From a virus: a stretch of 33,378 nucleotides of DNA. Below the pieces are notes generated by a model, which did no database searches, was not told the DNA's origin, and was given only the letters and a program-made list of their open reading frames with translations. Made by a program: the position numbers and the translations under genes. Each line of letters opens with the position of its first letter. The stretch's first letter is position 1. The stretch lies in the IMG/VR virus record IMGVR_UViG_3300042402_001533, positions 1 through 33,378 of that record, one strand, 5' to 3'. Below, piece by piece: positions 7,088 to 13,601 of the stretch.

Positions 7088-7322
7088 TATGACAGTGCTT
7101 GAAGGAATTGTTGAAGAGGTCGCACAAGAATTATATCAGAAGCTTTGGAATGCAATTCCAGCTGAAGAACAAACTGAAGATTCATCTAGAGCAATTGGAT
7201 TAAACTCAAGAGAGACTACTCTTTTTGTAATTCAAAACTTTATGAATAAGTTTAATGCAGCAGCAGAAGAGCTAAAGGATCAAGAAGAGGTCTTGACACC
7301 TGAAGTACATATAGTAAAATAA
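7080..7322 (+). CDS. Small acidic helical protein
   Basis: TTG 7080 is chosen because GGAGG at 7066-7070 lies 9 nt upstream, while ATG 7089 would be 18 nt away; it overlaps the subtilase end by 8 nt. 80 residues, mostly helical and acidic (GIVEEVAQELYQKLWNAIPA, FVIQNFMNKFNAAAEELKD). Not recognised. Its end contains the promoter of the next gene. Confidence 0.6.
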   Translation: MANMTVLEGIVEEVAQELYQKLWNAIPAEEQTEDSSRAIGLNSRETTLFVIQNFMNKFNAAAEELKDQEEVLTPEVHIVK

Positions 7323-7326
7323 GACT
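7293..7326 (+). promoter_or_regulatory. Leaderless promoter for the dimer glycosylase
   Basis: TTGACA 7293-7298, 16-nt spacer, TAAAAT 7315-7320, 6 nt to ATG 7327. It lies inside the previous reading frame. Confidence 0.72.
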
Positions 7327-7797
7327 ATGCAAACATTCTTACCAGAGGCGGACTTTCAAGATACTGCAAAGCACCTTGATCGTAAAAGATTAATTAAGCA
7401 AAGTGTTGAAAACTTACAGATTCTAAAATCTCTTTCAGGGATGTATGAGTCTGGAGCTTGGAAAAATCATCCAGCAGTCAAAATGTGGCGGGGACACGAA
7501 GATTGGTTGTTCCTGTACAATGAAGCCATCATTAGAGATATAATCCTACGTGGGTATAAGAATACAACTCACGCTCTCTTTGATGAGATTTATGAAGAGA
7601 ACTTCTTGGGATTAGAGTCAGATAAACCTTGGTGGCTAGGAGATCACAAGGTTCATTACACTCACAAGGGAAGATTGTATGAAAAGGATCCAGAATTTTA
7701 TTGGTTTTACCAAGAGTTTGCGGACTACCGTGAATTAGGGTATACTTGTTGCGAATCATGTAGTTACTTTTGGCCAACTCATGTGGAGGACAAGTGA
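7327..7797 (+). CDS. Pyrimidine-dimer DNA glycosylase (Pyr_excise family)
   Basis: 156 residues matching the Pyr_excise/T4 endonuclease V-like family as found in actinobacteria: MQTFLPEADFQDTAKHLDRK at the start, KQSVENLQIL, and NHPAVKMWRGHE in the centre. Such enzymes remove UV-induced pyrimidine dimers and nick the DNA backbone at the lesion, useful to a phage in sunlit water. The C-terminus has CCESC, which could bind metal. It overlaps thioredoxin by 4 nt. Confidence 0.82.
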   Translation: MQTFLPEADFQDTAKHLDRKRLIKQSVENLQILKSLSGMYESGAWKNHPAVKMWRGHEDWLFLYNEAIIRDIILRGYKNTTHALFDEIYEENFLGLESDKPWWLGDHKVHYTHKGRLYEKDPEFYWFYQEFADYRELGYTCCESCSYFWPTHVEDK

Positions 7798-8096
7798 ATA
7801 TAACCGATAATGATTTTGAGAAAACAATTAAAGAAAACGATCTTGTACTTGTAGATTTTTGGGCGGATTGGTGTGGACCATGTAAAAAGGTTTCTCCCAT
7901 TCTAGATGAAATCTCAGAGGAGTTTGGATTAACTGTAGCTAAGCTAGACGTTGATGCAAATCCTTTAAAATCAGCAGAATATCAAGTTGGATCAATTCCA
8001 ACAATGATTCTGTTTGAAAATGGAGTTCCAATGAAAACCATAATTGGAGCAAAACCAAAGCATCTGATGCTTAAAGAACTTGAAGAATGGTTATAA
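7794..8096 (+). CDS. trxA: Thioredoxin
   Basis: GTG 7794 after GGAGGA (7785-7790) gives a 100-residue protein of normal thioredoxin length; the frame opens further upstream but that part is not thioredoxin. The active site WCGPC has Cys27 and Cys30, the cis-proline is in GSIPT (Pro69), and DFWADW is typical. It would reduce protein disulfides in the cytoplasm. Class II ribonucleotide reductases such as the one at 27698 take electrons from thioredoxin, so the pair may work together. Confidence 0.95.
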   Translation: MNITDNDFEKTIKENDLVLVDFWADWCGPCKKVSPILDEISEEFGLTVAKLDVDANPLKSAEYQVGSIPTMILFENGVPMKTIIGAKPKHLMLKELEEWL

Positions 8097-8111
8097 TATT
8101 CTGTGATCACA
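8092..8111 (+). promoter_or_regulatory. -10 box followed by TGTGATCACA palindrome
   Basis: TATAAT at 8092-8097 overlaps the thioredoxin stop and is followed at once by the perfect 10-bp palindrome TGTGATCACA (8102-8111), which would sit on the transcription start. It looks like an operator for the exported surface-protein gene; the palindrome is shorter than the TGTGA-N6-TCACA sites further right. Confidence 0.5.
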
Positions 8112-8144
8112 ATAGACACAGAGAAATTAAGGAGAATAAATTAA

Positions 8145-9317
8145 ATGAACTCATTTAAGAAAATCGCTCTAGCCATGGTTGCAGCCATGACTTTGGGCAC
8201 AATCGTAGCAACACCTGCAAGTGCTGCTGTAATGACAGTTGCTGTAGATCTTGCTGGAACGGCTAATACAACCGCTTCTGCAATTGCTACACCTGCATCA
8301 TTACCAGTCCCTGCAGACAATTCAATTGACGCTGCTGATGCGCTTAAGTTCGTAGCAACAGTTGACACTGGAACATCAGTTTCAGTAGTTGCAACAAACG
8401 CAACAATTGTGTCTGCATTACACACATCTGCTGCACCAGTAGGGGCATCGTCAGGAACATCATCTTTGACAATTGCAACTGGTACAGGAACAACTGCAAC
8501 ATTCTGGGTCTACACAAAGACAACAGCAATTGGAACAGTTACAGTTACAAATCAAGGAACAACATTTACATATTATGTACAGGGACAAGCTGGTAAGATT
8601 AATAATCTAACGGTTTCCGCTCCATCAGCAGGCGCTGCTGGTACAAAGCAGGATATTCTAGTTACAGCTACAGACGTATTTGGAAACAAGGTTTCTGGTA
8701 AGTCACTTACTGCAACAGTATTTGCTGCAACAGCAGTCATGGATACAGCAACAGCAACAACTGGTGCTACTCTTTCAGATTTTGGAGTTGCAACATTTAA
8801 GGCAACACTTCCAGCAATTGGAAATCGTTCACTTATTATGTTTGCTCCAACAACTGCTGGCGATGCATCAACCGCTGATGTGGTTGGTCTAACTGTTCGC
8901 ACACTTGCACCATTTGCAGAAATTGCAGTTCGTGATCTAGTATCAGAGCTTGCCGCACAAACTGCTGCTAAGGATGCAGCGATTGCTGCTAAGGATGCTG
9001 CAGATAAGGCTCTTGCTGATGCAAAGGTTGCTGCAGATAAGGCTCTTGCTGATGCAAAGGTTGCTGCAGATAAGGCTTTGGCTGATGCAAAGGCCGCTGC
9101 AGATGCTGCCCTTATTGCAGCAGTTAAGGTAGAGACAGATAAGGCTGCTGCTGCTAAGCTGGCATCAGATGCTGCTCTTGCTGCTAAGGATGCACAGATT
9201 GCTAAGATGACAGCAGATAATGCTGCTGCTCTCGCTGCTTTGAAGAAGTCGTTCAACGCACTTGCTACAAAGTGGAACAAGAAGAACCCAAAGGCTAAGG
9301 TTACCTTAGTTAAGTAA
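8145..9317 (+). CDS. Exported Ala-rich coiled-coil surface protein with Ig-like domain
   Basis: AAGGAG (8129-8134) precedes ATG 8145. The 390-residue protein has a signal peptide (MNSFKKIALAMVAAMTLGTI, cleavage after TPASA), Thr/Ala-rich beta segments, then a region typical of bacterial Ig-like folds (LVTATDVFGNKVSGKSLTA), then from about residue 265 a long Ala/Lys/Asp coiled coil including three exact 11-residue repeats (AADKALADAKV). The end is basic (KKNPKAKVTLVK). It lacks a sortase motif or membrane anchor. The style is that of abundant surface proteins of planktonic actinobacteria, so it may be host-derived and used to coat or mask the cell. Function unproven. Confidence 0.8.
   Translation: MNSFKKIALAMVAAMTLGTIVATPASAAVMTVAVDLAGTANTTASAIATPASLPVPADNSIDAADALKFVATVDTGTSVSVVATNATIVSALHTSAAPVGASSGTSSLTIATGTGTTATFWVYTKTTAIGTVTVTNQGTTFTYYVQGQAGKINNLTVSAPSAGAAGTKQDILVTATDVFGNKVSGKSLTATVFAATAVMDTATATTGATLSDFGVATFKATLPAIGNRSLIMFAPTTAGDASTADVVGLTVRTLAPFAEIAVRDLVSELAAQTAAKDAAIAAKDAADKALADAKVAADKALADAKVAADKALADAKAAADAALIAAVKVETDKAAAAKLASDAALAAKDAQIAKMTADNAAALAALKKSFNALATKWNKKNPKAKVTLVK
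8997..9095 (+). repeat. Three tandem 33-bp repeats in the coiled coil
   Basis: Units at 8997-9029, 9030-9062 and 9063-9095 encode the 11-residue repeat AADKALADAK plus Val or Ala. The first two are identical; the third differs by a few bases. An 11-residue period suits a right-handed coiled coil and offers a substrate for copy-number change. Confidence 0.85.
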
Positions 9318-9329
9318 TTAAATTACGGT

Positions 9330-9352
9330 GGGGCGGGATAAACTCCCGCCCC
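9330..9352 (+). terminator. Stem-loop terminator after the surface-protein gene
   Basis: A perfect 9-bp stem GGGGCGGGA/TCCCGCCCC with loop TAAAC lies 13 nt after the stop and is followed by ATTTACTT. The T-run is weak but the stem is very stable. The same stem recurs at 19442-19464. Confidence 0.6.
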
Positions 9353-9371
9353 ATTTACTTAAGAAGGAATT

Positions 9372-9515
9372 ATGGGAAAACATTTAGATAAAATTCAAAA
9401 GGCTTTAGAGCAAAGAATTGCTGCAACACCTAACGGGGCTGGTTACAAAAAGCCTGGAAGTATGAATAAAAAGAAGACTGGCTATAGAGGACAAAAGGCC
9501 AAAGGTCCTAAATAA
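9372..9515 (+). CDS. Small basic protein
   Basis: 47 residues, Lys/Gly-rich (GAGYKKPGSMNKKKTGYRGQ), with AAGGA before the ATG. The charge suggests binding to nucleic acid or ribosomes, but no family is recognised. Confidence 0.55.
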   Translation: MGKHLDKIQKALEQRIAATPNGAGYKKPGSMNKKKTGYRGQKAKGPK

Positions 9516-9518
9516 TTA

Positions 9519-9641
9519 ATGATAGATATTGATAGATGTGAGATGCCTGGTTGTGCAAATGAAGCAACTAGGATAACCACCAGTCAGACTAAATACATAA
9601 ATATATGTGATAAGTGCTGGCACGACAAATACAAGTCTTAA
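9519..9641 (+). CDS. Zinc-finger microprotein
   Basis: 40 residues with CEMPGC and CDKC pairs, 18 residues apart, forming a likely zinc site (MIDIDRCEMPGCANEATRIT; CDKCWHDKYKS). It starts 3 nt after the previous stop. No function known. Confidence 0.6.
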   Translation: MIDIDRCEMPGCANEATRITTSQTKYINICDKCWHDKYKS

Positions 9642-9650
9642 ACAGGTAAA

Positions 9651-9690
9651 TGCTATAATAGATACATAGATGGCATTCTAGACCCATCTA
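9651..9690 (+). promoter_or_regulatory. Extended -10 promoter with leader hairpin and 3-codon ORF
   Basis: TGCTATAAT (TG at 9651-9652, hexamer 9654-9659) is an extended -10. The transcript would begin near 9666 and soon contain ATG GCA TTC TAG (9670-9681, peptide MAF) inside a hairpin TAGATGG/CCATCTA. The main gene starts at 9717 with its own AGGAG site. It may be a leader control element. Confidence 0.5.
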
Positions 9691-9716
9691 AATAACAAAC
9701 CTATAGGAGAAATAAA

Positions 9717-9911
9717 ATGGACGGAATTAACACAGACGGATTCGCCAACACAGGCGAGCAATCAGGTTCAAACTCAATTGATGCAAAGTACGCACCAAAC
9801 CCAGCTTCAGCATTCCCAGCAAAGGACATGTCACAGCAAGGTCCAGCAGGAACCACAAACAAGATGGTTCATACTGCAGCAGAGACATCAGCATTCGGCA
9901 CAGGTAAGTAA
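9717..9911 (+). CDS. Small Gly/Ser/Asn-rich protein
   Basis: 64 residues of low complexity (NTDGFANTGEQSGSNSIDAK), no Cys, no membrane segment, probably disordered. AGGAG precedes the ATG and the gene has a dedicated promoter, which suggests strong expression. It could be a minor virion or decoration component; not recognised. Confidence 0.6.
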   Translation: MDGINTDGFANTGEQSGSNSIDAKYAPNPASAFPAKDMSQQGPAGTTNKMVHTAAETSAFGTGK

Positions 9912-9913
9912 TT

Positions 9914-10072
9914 ATGTGCGCTATGTGTGGATGCGGTTCAGAAGCATTCATGGGTGTAGAAATGCCTAATCAAAATGTATACGATGTAGGCGCAACTGGA
10001 CTTGTTTCAAATCCAGAAATGTTTGGCACAGAAAGCGAAACATGGAATAGAGAAATGGATTTAAACGCTTAA
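9914..10072 (+). CDS. Small Cys-rich N-terminus protein
   Basis: 52 residues starting MCAMCGCGSEAFMGVEMP; the first eight residues hold three Cys able to bind a metal, the rest is acidic and polar. It starts 2 nt after the previous stop and its stop overlaps the next ATG. Unknown function. Confidence 0.58.
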   Translation: MCAMCGCGSEAFMGVEMPNQNVYDVGATGLVSNPEMFGTESETWNREMDLNA

Positions 10073-10275
10073 TGTCAGATATTAATGGAACAGGAATGGA
10101 AGCTCCTCCCAACCCTACACCATCAGGTGCAGTAACAAGTAGAGAAGCAACACGAAAGAACCCAAAGCAAGGATTTAGATCAGGTATTAAAGTAGATACA
10201 AACAAGCATGGTATTCGTAGAGAAACAAGCTTGGCACCAAAACCTCCAAAGAAAAATGGACGGAAGAAAGTATAA
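10072..10275 (+). CDS. Small basic, probably disordered protein
   Basis: 67 residues, Pro/Lys/Arg-rich with a basic tail (APKPPKKNGRKKV). Linked to the previous gene by TAATG. Might bind nucleic acid; not recognised. A terminator follows 20 nt after the stop. Confidence 0.58.
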   Translation: MSDINGTGMEAPPNPTPSGAVTSREATRKNPKQGFRSGIKVDTNKHGIRRETSLAPKPPKKNGRKKV

Positions 10276-10294
10276 TTGATTATCTTAATGACAG

Positions 10295-10318
10295 CCCACA
10301 TTTAATTATGTGGGTTTT
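10295..10318 (+). terminator. Intrinsic terminator
   Basis: Stem CCCACAT/ATGTGGG (10295-10301, 10308-10314) with loop TTAATT followed by TTTT. It closes the 9717-10275 operon. Confidence 0.8.
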
Positions 10319-10336
10319 CATTATTTAAGGAGACAT

Positions 10337-10519
10337 ATGTCAAGATACATGGATAAAGATTGGTTATATCAACAGTATGTAGTTCAAGAAAGATCGGTGG
10401 GGGAGATATCAGAAGACCTAAAGGTGCCAAGAGAGAAGATAGTCCTATGGCTAGATGAACATAAGATCTATCGTAACTGGAAAAGACCAAATATAAAACC
10501 AATTAAGAAAAGTGCTTGA
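10337..10519 (+). CDS. Small helix-turn-helix protein
   Basis: ATG 10337 follows AAGGAGA; the longer frame from 10313 runs through the terminator. The 60 residues (DKDWLYQQYVVQERSVGEIS, EDLKVPREKIVLWLDEHKIY) match the HTH of phage and homing-endonuclease associated DNA-binding proteins, with a basic C-terminal tail (KRPNIKPIKKSA). It could be a regulator of the phage's own promoters. Confidence 0.7.
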   Translation: MSRYMDKDWLYQQYVVQERSVGEISEDLKVPREKIVLWLDEHKIYRNWKRPNIKPIKKSA

Positions 10520-10550
10520 CGTAGCCAATAACATTTAGTATCATTAAGAT
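10516..10550 (+). promoter_or_regulatory. Leaderless promoter for GroES
   Basis: TTGACG 10516-10521, 17-nt spacer, TATCAT 10539-10544, 6 nt to ATG 10551. Confidence 0.75.
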
Positions 10551-10850
10551 ATGATTAAACCACTAGGAAATATTTTACTTGTTAAAAAGATTGAAAGTGC
10601 AGAAAAGACTACAAAAACAGGGTTAGTGATTTCAGCAGCATTTACAGATACGGGCCCAACCCAAGGCACAGTAATTGCCATTGGAAATGGTGAGGCTAAC
10701 TATAAGGGAGATGTCATCCCAATTAATGATATTGATGTGGGAGATATAGTATTTTTCTCAGATCACGCAGGAACAGACATTGAAGACGAAGACGGAACAA
10801 AGTATATTCTTGTAAATTGCAAGAATGTTTTAGCTATTAAGGAGCAGTAA
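10551..10850 (+). CDS. groES: GroES-like co-chaperonin (Cpn10)
   Basis: 99 residues with the Cpn10 pattern: an N-terminal IKPLGNILLVKKIE, a mobile-loop region (AEKTTKTGLVISAAF), VIAIGNGEANYKGDVIPIND, VGDIVFFSDHAGTDIEDEDG and a C-terminal YILVNCKNVLAI. Phage versions (such as T4 gp31) cap the host GroEL to fold capsid proteins. No GroEL is in the window, so the host partner is assumed. It has its own leaderless promoter and overlaps the SSB ATG by one base. Confidence 0.92.
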   Translation: MIKPLGNILLVKKIESAEKTTKTGLVISAAFTDTGPTQGTVIAIGNGEANYKGDVIPINDIDVGDIVFFSDHAGTDIEDEDGTKYILVNCKNVLAIKEQ

Positions 10851-11245
10851 TGTCAAATCCAACAGTAACAATTGTGGGTAGAATTGGACAAGACCCAGAG
10901 GCGGTAGGCTCAAATGGACTACGTTTGCGAGTGGCAACAAATGATCGTGTTAAGAACGATTCAACTGGTGAATGGGAAGACAAGAACACCTCATGGTGGA
11001 CTGTAAAGGCCTGGAAGCGCCTTGCAGAGCAGTCTAAGGACGTTTTAAAGAAGGGTCAGGAAGTAATCATTGTAGGCAAGGTCTATGAAGAAAACTGGAC
11101 TGATAGAGAAGGCACAAAGCGTACCTCTTATGAGATCAATGCTGAATCAATTGCAGTAACTACATTCAGCTTATCTAAGTCATCAAGCACACCAAGCGAC
11201 GATCAGTTCCCATCATATAAGAAGTTTGCAGAAGTTCCATTCTAA
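10850..11245 (+). CDS. ssb: Single-stranded DNA-binding protein
   Basis: 131 residues. The OB fold is recognisable from VTIVGRIGQDPEAVGSNGLR, a DKNTSWWTVKAWKRLAE strand, KKGQEVIIVGKVYEENW and TSYEINAESIAVT. After a Ser-rich linker it ends in EVPF, resembling the acidic-hydrophobic tip by which bacterial SSB recruits partners. It would coat phage single-stranded DNA during replication and repair. Coupled to GroES by TAATG. Confidence 0.93.
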   Translation: MSNPTVTIVGRIGQDPEAVGSNGLRLRVATNDRVKNDSTGEWEDKNTSWWTVKAWKRLAEQSKDVLKKGQEVIIVGKVYEENWTDREGTKRTSYEINAESIAVTTFSLSKSSSTPSDDQFPSYKKFAEVPF

Positions 11246-11274
11246 ATGAATAAGACAGGGGAGGTACCATTATA

Positions 11275-11508
11275 ATGTGGTCATATGTATTAGCAGCCAT
11301 CGGAGTTACTGGTATCTTCTTTGTTGGACGCAAGACAATATGGGGCTGGTTAATCCTATGTCTCAATGAGGTGCTATGGATTATTTATGCTATAACAACT
11401 AAACAATACGGATTTATATTTGCAGCAATAGCCTATGGCATTGTGTATGTTAAATCCTATCTCTTATGGAGACGGGAAGCGGAAAAGGTGTCCAGTAAAG
11501 ATGAATAA
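11275..11508 (+). CDS. Three-span small membrane protein
   Basis: 77 residues, almost wholly hydrophobic: segments near residues 2-17, 22-42 and 46-66, then a basic end (LLWRREAEKVSSKDE). GGGAGG lies 10 nt before the ATG. The arrangement resembles a fragment of PnuC-like or other small phage membrane proteins, without a firm match. Confidence 0.68.
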   Translation: MWSYVLAAIGVTGIFFVGRKTIWGWLILCLNEVLWIIYAITTKQYGFIFAAIAYGIVYVKSYLLWRREAEKVSSKDE

Positions 11509-11665
11509 GTACATATTTGTTTGCAAAGCTTGTGGTACAAAAATGACCTTTGAAACACATGTTTCAATGGGCTCATCCATAGGATGCGTTTGTGGCGGGT
11601 CAGCACGATGGATTGGATCTACAATTGAGCCAAGCATGTACGAGAATCAGGTGGACTTTGAGTAA
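11501..11665 (+). CDS. Zinc-ribbon microprotein
   Basis: 54 residues from ATG 11501 (overlapping the membrane gene by 8 nt): MNKYIFVCKACGTKMTF and GCVCGGSARW provide CxxC and CxC knuckles, as in rubredoxin-like or regulatory zinc ribbons. Function unknown. Confidence 0.65.
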   Translation: MNKYIFVCKACGTKMTFETHVSMGSSIGCVCGGSARWIGSTIEPSMYENQVDFE

Positions 11666-11801
11666 GAAACTAACTATCCTTATACTATCATTCGTAGGCA
11701 TAGGGGCTATTATCTACAACTATCTCATGCAGTTTAAAGACATGAGATTTAATTCATTTTATGATGATGATGAAAATGATGACTCATTTGATCGCAATTA
11801 G
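11658..11801 (+). CDS. One-span membrane microprotein, TTG start
   Basis: 47 residues: MSKKLTILILSFVGIGAIIY is a signal-anchor, followed by an acidic tail (YDDDENDDSFDRN). TTG 11658 is preceded by AGGTGG and overlaps the previous gene by 8 nt. Confidence 0.58.
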   Translation: MSKKLTILILSFVGIGAIIYNYLMQFKDMRFNSFYDDDENDDSFDRN

Positions 11802-11834
11802 TGAAGCGAAAAAGTGCGGCGGGAGAGAGAAGAC

Positions 11835-11978
11835 ATGTTCAAAAACTTTCTAAATGGCATCATATGCAGATTTAAGGGCCATATCCTGACACAGGCAGGA
11901 ACCTGCCCATTTACTGGATCAACTTATGATCTATGTACCAGATGTTTAATAATGATTCCAATTCAGGAGGCGGTTTAA
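11835..11978 (+). CDS. Small Cys-containing phage protein
   Basis: 47 residues after GGGAGAG: MFKNFLNGIICRFKGHILTQ, then CPFTGSTYDLCTRC with three further Cys, consistent with a zinc site. Similar CPFTG..C..C microproteins occur in actinophages as far as I recall. A competing 24-residue frame from GTG 11802 is judged less likely. Confidence 0.58.
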   Translation: MFKNFLNGIICRFKGHILTQAGTCPFTGSTYDLCTRCLIMIPIQEAV

Positions 11979-11980
11979 AG

Positions 11981-12133
11981 ATGAGCGAATATTTAATTCC
12001 TTCAGAGATTGAACTAACTGATGATGAAATTGCCATGCTGAGAAGCCATGGTATAACTGTATGGGAGGCAGATAAGATGTCTAAAGAAGAGCTTGAGTCT
12101 GCCTACAACTGGGCAATTGAGAATGGATACTAA
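11981..12133 (+). CDS. Small acidic helical protein
   Basis: 50 residues; AGGAGG at 11966-11971 lies 9 nt before the ATG. The sequence (IELTDDEIAMLRSHGITVWE; SKEELESAYNWAIENGY) suggests two helices with an SH-G-I turn, but no known family. Confidence 0.6.
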   Translation: MSEYLIPSEIELTDDEIAMLRSHGITVWEADKMSKEELESAYNWAIENGY

Positions 12134-12134
12134 A

Positions 12135-12404
12135 ATGATTGATAGACTAGTTAACCTACTATTTTGGTGGACACCACTAAGACAGGCTATATTTGCAGAG
12201 GTTCATTTCTATGACCACATAGATGAAGTTATGAATGAGCCTACAACTAACCTTACCTGGGAAGAGGGCGGGAAGTGGTATGGATATACCTACAATGAGA
12301 TGCATAAGATCTATCTATTTGATGATACAGGACATGAGAGCATGACTGATCTATGGGACTACCTATGGAATAGAGATATGGAGATGGGGCTAGGATACAA
12401 ATGA
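12135..12404 (+). CDS. Trp/Tyr-rich phage protein
   Basis: 89 residues from ATG 12135, next to the previous stop. It is aromatic-rich and acidic (NLLFWWTPLRQAIFAEVHFY; EEGGKWYGYTYNEMHKIYLF). Its end overlaps the next ATG by 4 nt (ATGA). Unknown function. Confidence 0.62.
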   Translation: MIDRLVNLLFWWTPLRQAIFAEVHFYDHIDEVMNEPTTNLTWEEGGKWYGYTYNEMHKIYLFDDTGHESMTDLWDYLWNRDMEMGLGYK

Positions 12405-12487
12405 AGCCATTTCTGATCATGCTCCTAGGGCTATTTATATTCCTCAACTACATGGCTTGGCTACAACAGCAAAACATGGGTCAATGA
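12401..12487 (+). CDS. Single-span membrane peptide
   Basis: 28 residues, MKPFLIMLLGLFIFLNYMAW then LQQQNMGQ: a signal anchor only. ATGA overlaps on both sides support translation as part of the operon, although it is very short. Confidence 0.5.
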   Translation: MKPFLIMLLGLFIFLNYMAWLQQQNMGQ

Positions 12488-12696
12488 CCCAAAGTGGGGC
12501 GGGAAGCCAAGAGATGACCTATACCTATGGATGGAAATGTATATGCAAATCAGAAATGGAGATGCATATATCTAAACTAAGATCTATACCTGAATGTCTA
12601 CAATGTGGAGAGCTAATGTTTATGATGTACTCCATAGATCCAGATGGAGCTGTATGGATGAACAAGGCATTACTGCTTGATGAGCAAGAGATATAG
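12484..12696 (+). CDS. Zinc-ribbon microprotein
   Basis: 70 residues from ATG 12484 (overlapping the previous stop): WKCICKSEMEMHI and CLQCGELMF form CxC and CxxC knuckles about 21 residues apart. Last gene of the rightward accessory block. Function unknown. Confidence 0.62.
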   Translation: MTQSGAGSQEMTYTYGWKCICKSEMEMHISKLRSIPECLQCGELMFMMYSIDPDGAVWMNKALLLDEQEI

Positions 12697-12939
12697 CCTA
12701 GAATTTAATCAAGATAAGCTCCATACTCCTATATCCCCCCGCCCATAAACATGTCTTAAAACCCCCTTAGAAGCCCATTTTGACTGCATAGATATAAGGA
12801 TCTATGAAATAAATTACTATTAATTAGTGTCAGGTTACTATCTATTTATCGACATAGAGATATATGTGTAATTGGGCAGCCTTTCCACATATCCCCACTT
12901 AATCCCATTTTGCTCCACATGTCCCCACATGCCTACATA

Positions 12940-12968
12940 TTTCAGGGATTTTGTCAATACCCTCGTAA
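12940..12968 (+). repeat. Tripartite-element copy J1 (first two parts)
   Basis: TTTCAGGGA 12940-12948, 15 nt, CGTAA 12964-12968. The third part (TTGGGGGC 27 nt further on) is absent; TTGGGCAG occurs later at 13025. Confidence 0.7.
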
Positions 12969-13087
12969 ATATGCATATGTGCCCCCAATTTGTCAATAGA
13001 AATGTCGACAATTTGTGACAAAATTTGGGCAGATTCTGCATACATTCTGATTAATTTAATATACATTCTCTATGTTTCTATATAGAT

Positions 13088-13097
13088 TTGTCGACAA
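13088..13097. promoter_or_regulatory. TTGTCGACAA palindrome
   Basis: Perfect 10-bp palindrome; a second exact copy is at 19335-19344 and an 8-bp core copy at 13003-13010. All three are next to tripartite elements, so a shared protein-binding site is possible. Confidence 0.5.
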
Positions 13098-13108
13098 TTT
13101 GCTACAAC

Positions 13109-13137
13109 TTTCAGGGATTTTTTTACATATGTCGTAA
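13109..13137 (+). repeat. Tripartite-element copy J2 (first two parts)
   Basis: TTTCAGGGA 13109-13117 and CGTAA 13133-13137 with the same 15-nt gap; TTGGGCAG follows at 13215. Confidence 0.7.
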
Positions 13138-13229
13138 AAGGGAAAACCTGCCCTCATACCCACACATTTTGGACATGCAAAAAATCCACAAGATATAATT
13201 ATCCTGTGGATCATTTGGGCAGTATGTGA

Positions 13230-13517
13230 TTATTTAGGCAAAGATAGATTGTTGAATTGATACTTCTTTGTTATGCTTTGTATGGATTGATTGATTTCAT
13301 TAGCAAGGAATAGTCCTTCTGATGTCCGCCCGTTTTCCCAATCGTTGCTATGTCGCTGGGCTTGGTATCTAATTGTTTTAACCATTAACTCAACAATGCG
13401 GTCAATGGTGTGGTATGGCTGGTCTGCTAGATAATGTGCAATGATTGATGAATTAAAGTAATGGTCGTCTGTTGCATTTGCTATCTGTTCTGCTAATTTG
13501 ATTTCTGGAGTTTTCAT
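13230..13517 (-). CDS. Small helical protein at the end of the leftward cluster
   Basis: 95 residues, helical, with HYFNSSIIAHYLADQPYHTI and QRHSNDWENGRTSEGLFLAN. AAAGGCGG precedes the ATG, and the gene has its own housekeeping-type promoter. Unknown function. Confidence 0.65.
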   Translation of the reverse strand: MKTPEIKLAEQIANATDDHYFNSSIIAHYLADQPYHTIDRIVELMVKTIRYQAQRHSNDWENGRTSEGLFLANEINQSIQSITKKYQFNNLSLPK

Positions 13518-13540
13518 AGTTCCGCCTTTCGTCTGTAGAT

Positions 13541-13569
13541 TCTATCACAATAGGGAAGGGGTGGCAAGC
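13541..13569 (-). promoter_or_regulatory. Promoter of the 13230-13517 gene
   Basis: On the minus strand TTGCCA, a 17-nt spacer and TAGAAT preceded by TGA (extended -10). It lacks the TGTCAG box of its neighbours, so it may be expressed at another time. Confidence 0.6.
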
Positions 13570-13589
13570 ACGTACTCAGCCACCCCTTC
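13555..13589 (-). terminator. Strong stem-loop after the Lsr2-like gene
   Basis: Perfect 11-bp stem GAAGGGGTGGC/GCCACCCCTTC with a 13-nt loop, directly downstream of the Lsr2-like gene. There is no real T-run, so it may be an mRNA end-stabilising or roadblock hairpin. It overlaps the -35 of the next promoter. Confidence 0.55.
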
Positions 13590-13601
13590 GATCTATGGTT
13601 G

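Larger units (their letters stand above)
12697..13229 (+). other. Gene-free convergent junction rich in short repeats
   Basis: No convincing gene is seen between the rightward and leftward clusters. It holds two copies of the TTTCAGGG-N15-CGTAA element, two TGTCGACA palindromes (one extended to TTGTCGACAA), three TTGGGCAG copies (12872, 13025, 13215), two 17-bp near-copies (12884 and 12914, TCCACATRTCCCCAC), C-runs near 12735 and AT-rich stretches. A 67-codon minus-strand frame crosses these repeats and is rejected. The content resembles a regulatory or replication-related locus. Confidence 0.6.

Noticed and set aside
8573-9280. 235-codon minus-strand Ala/Ser-rich frame
   Set aside because: Mirror of the Ala-rich coiled-coil gene at 8145; the repetitive codons keep the opposite strand open.
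12838-13041. 67-codon minus-strand frame in the convergent junction
   Set aside because: Runs through the repeated TTTCAGGG/CGTAA and TGTCGACA motifs and has no ribosome site; low-complexity translation.
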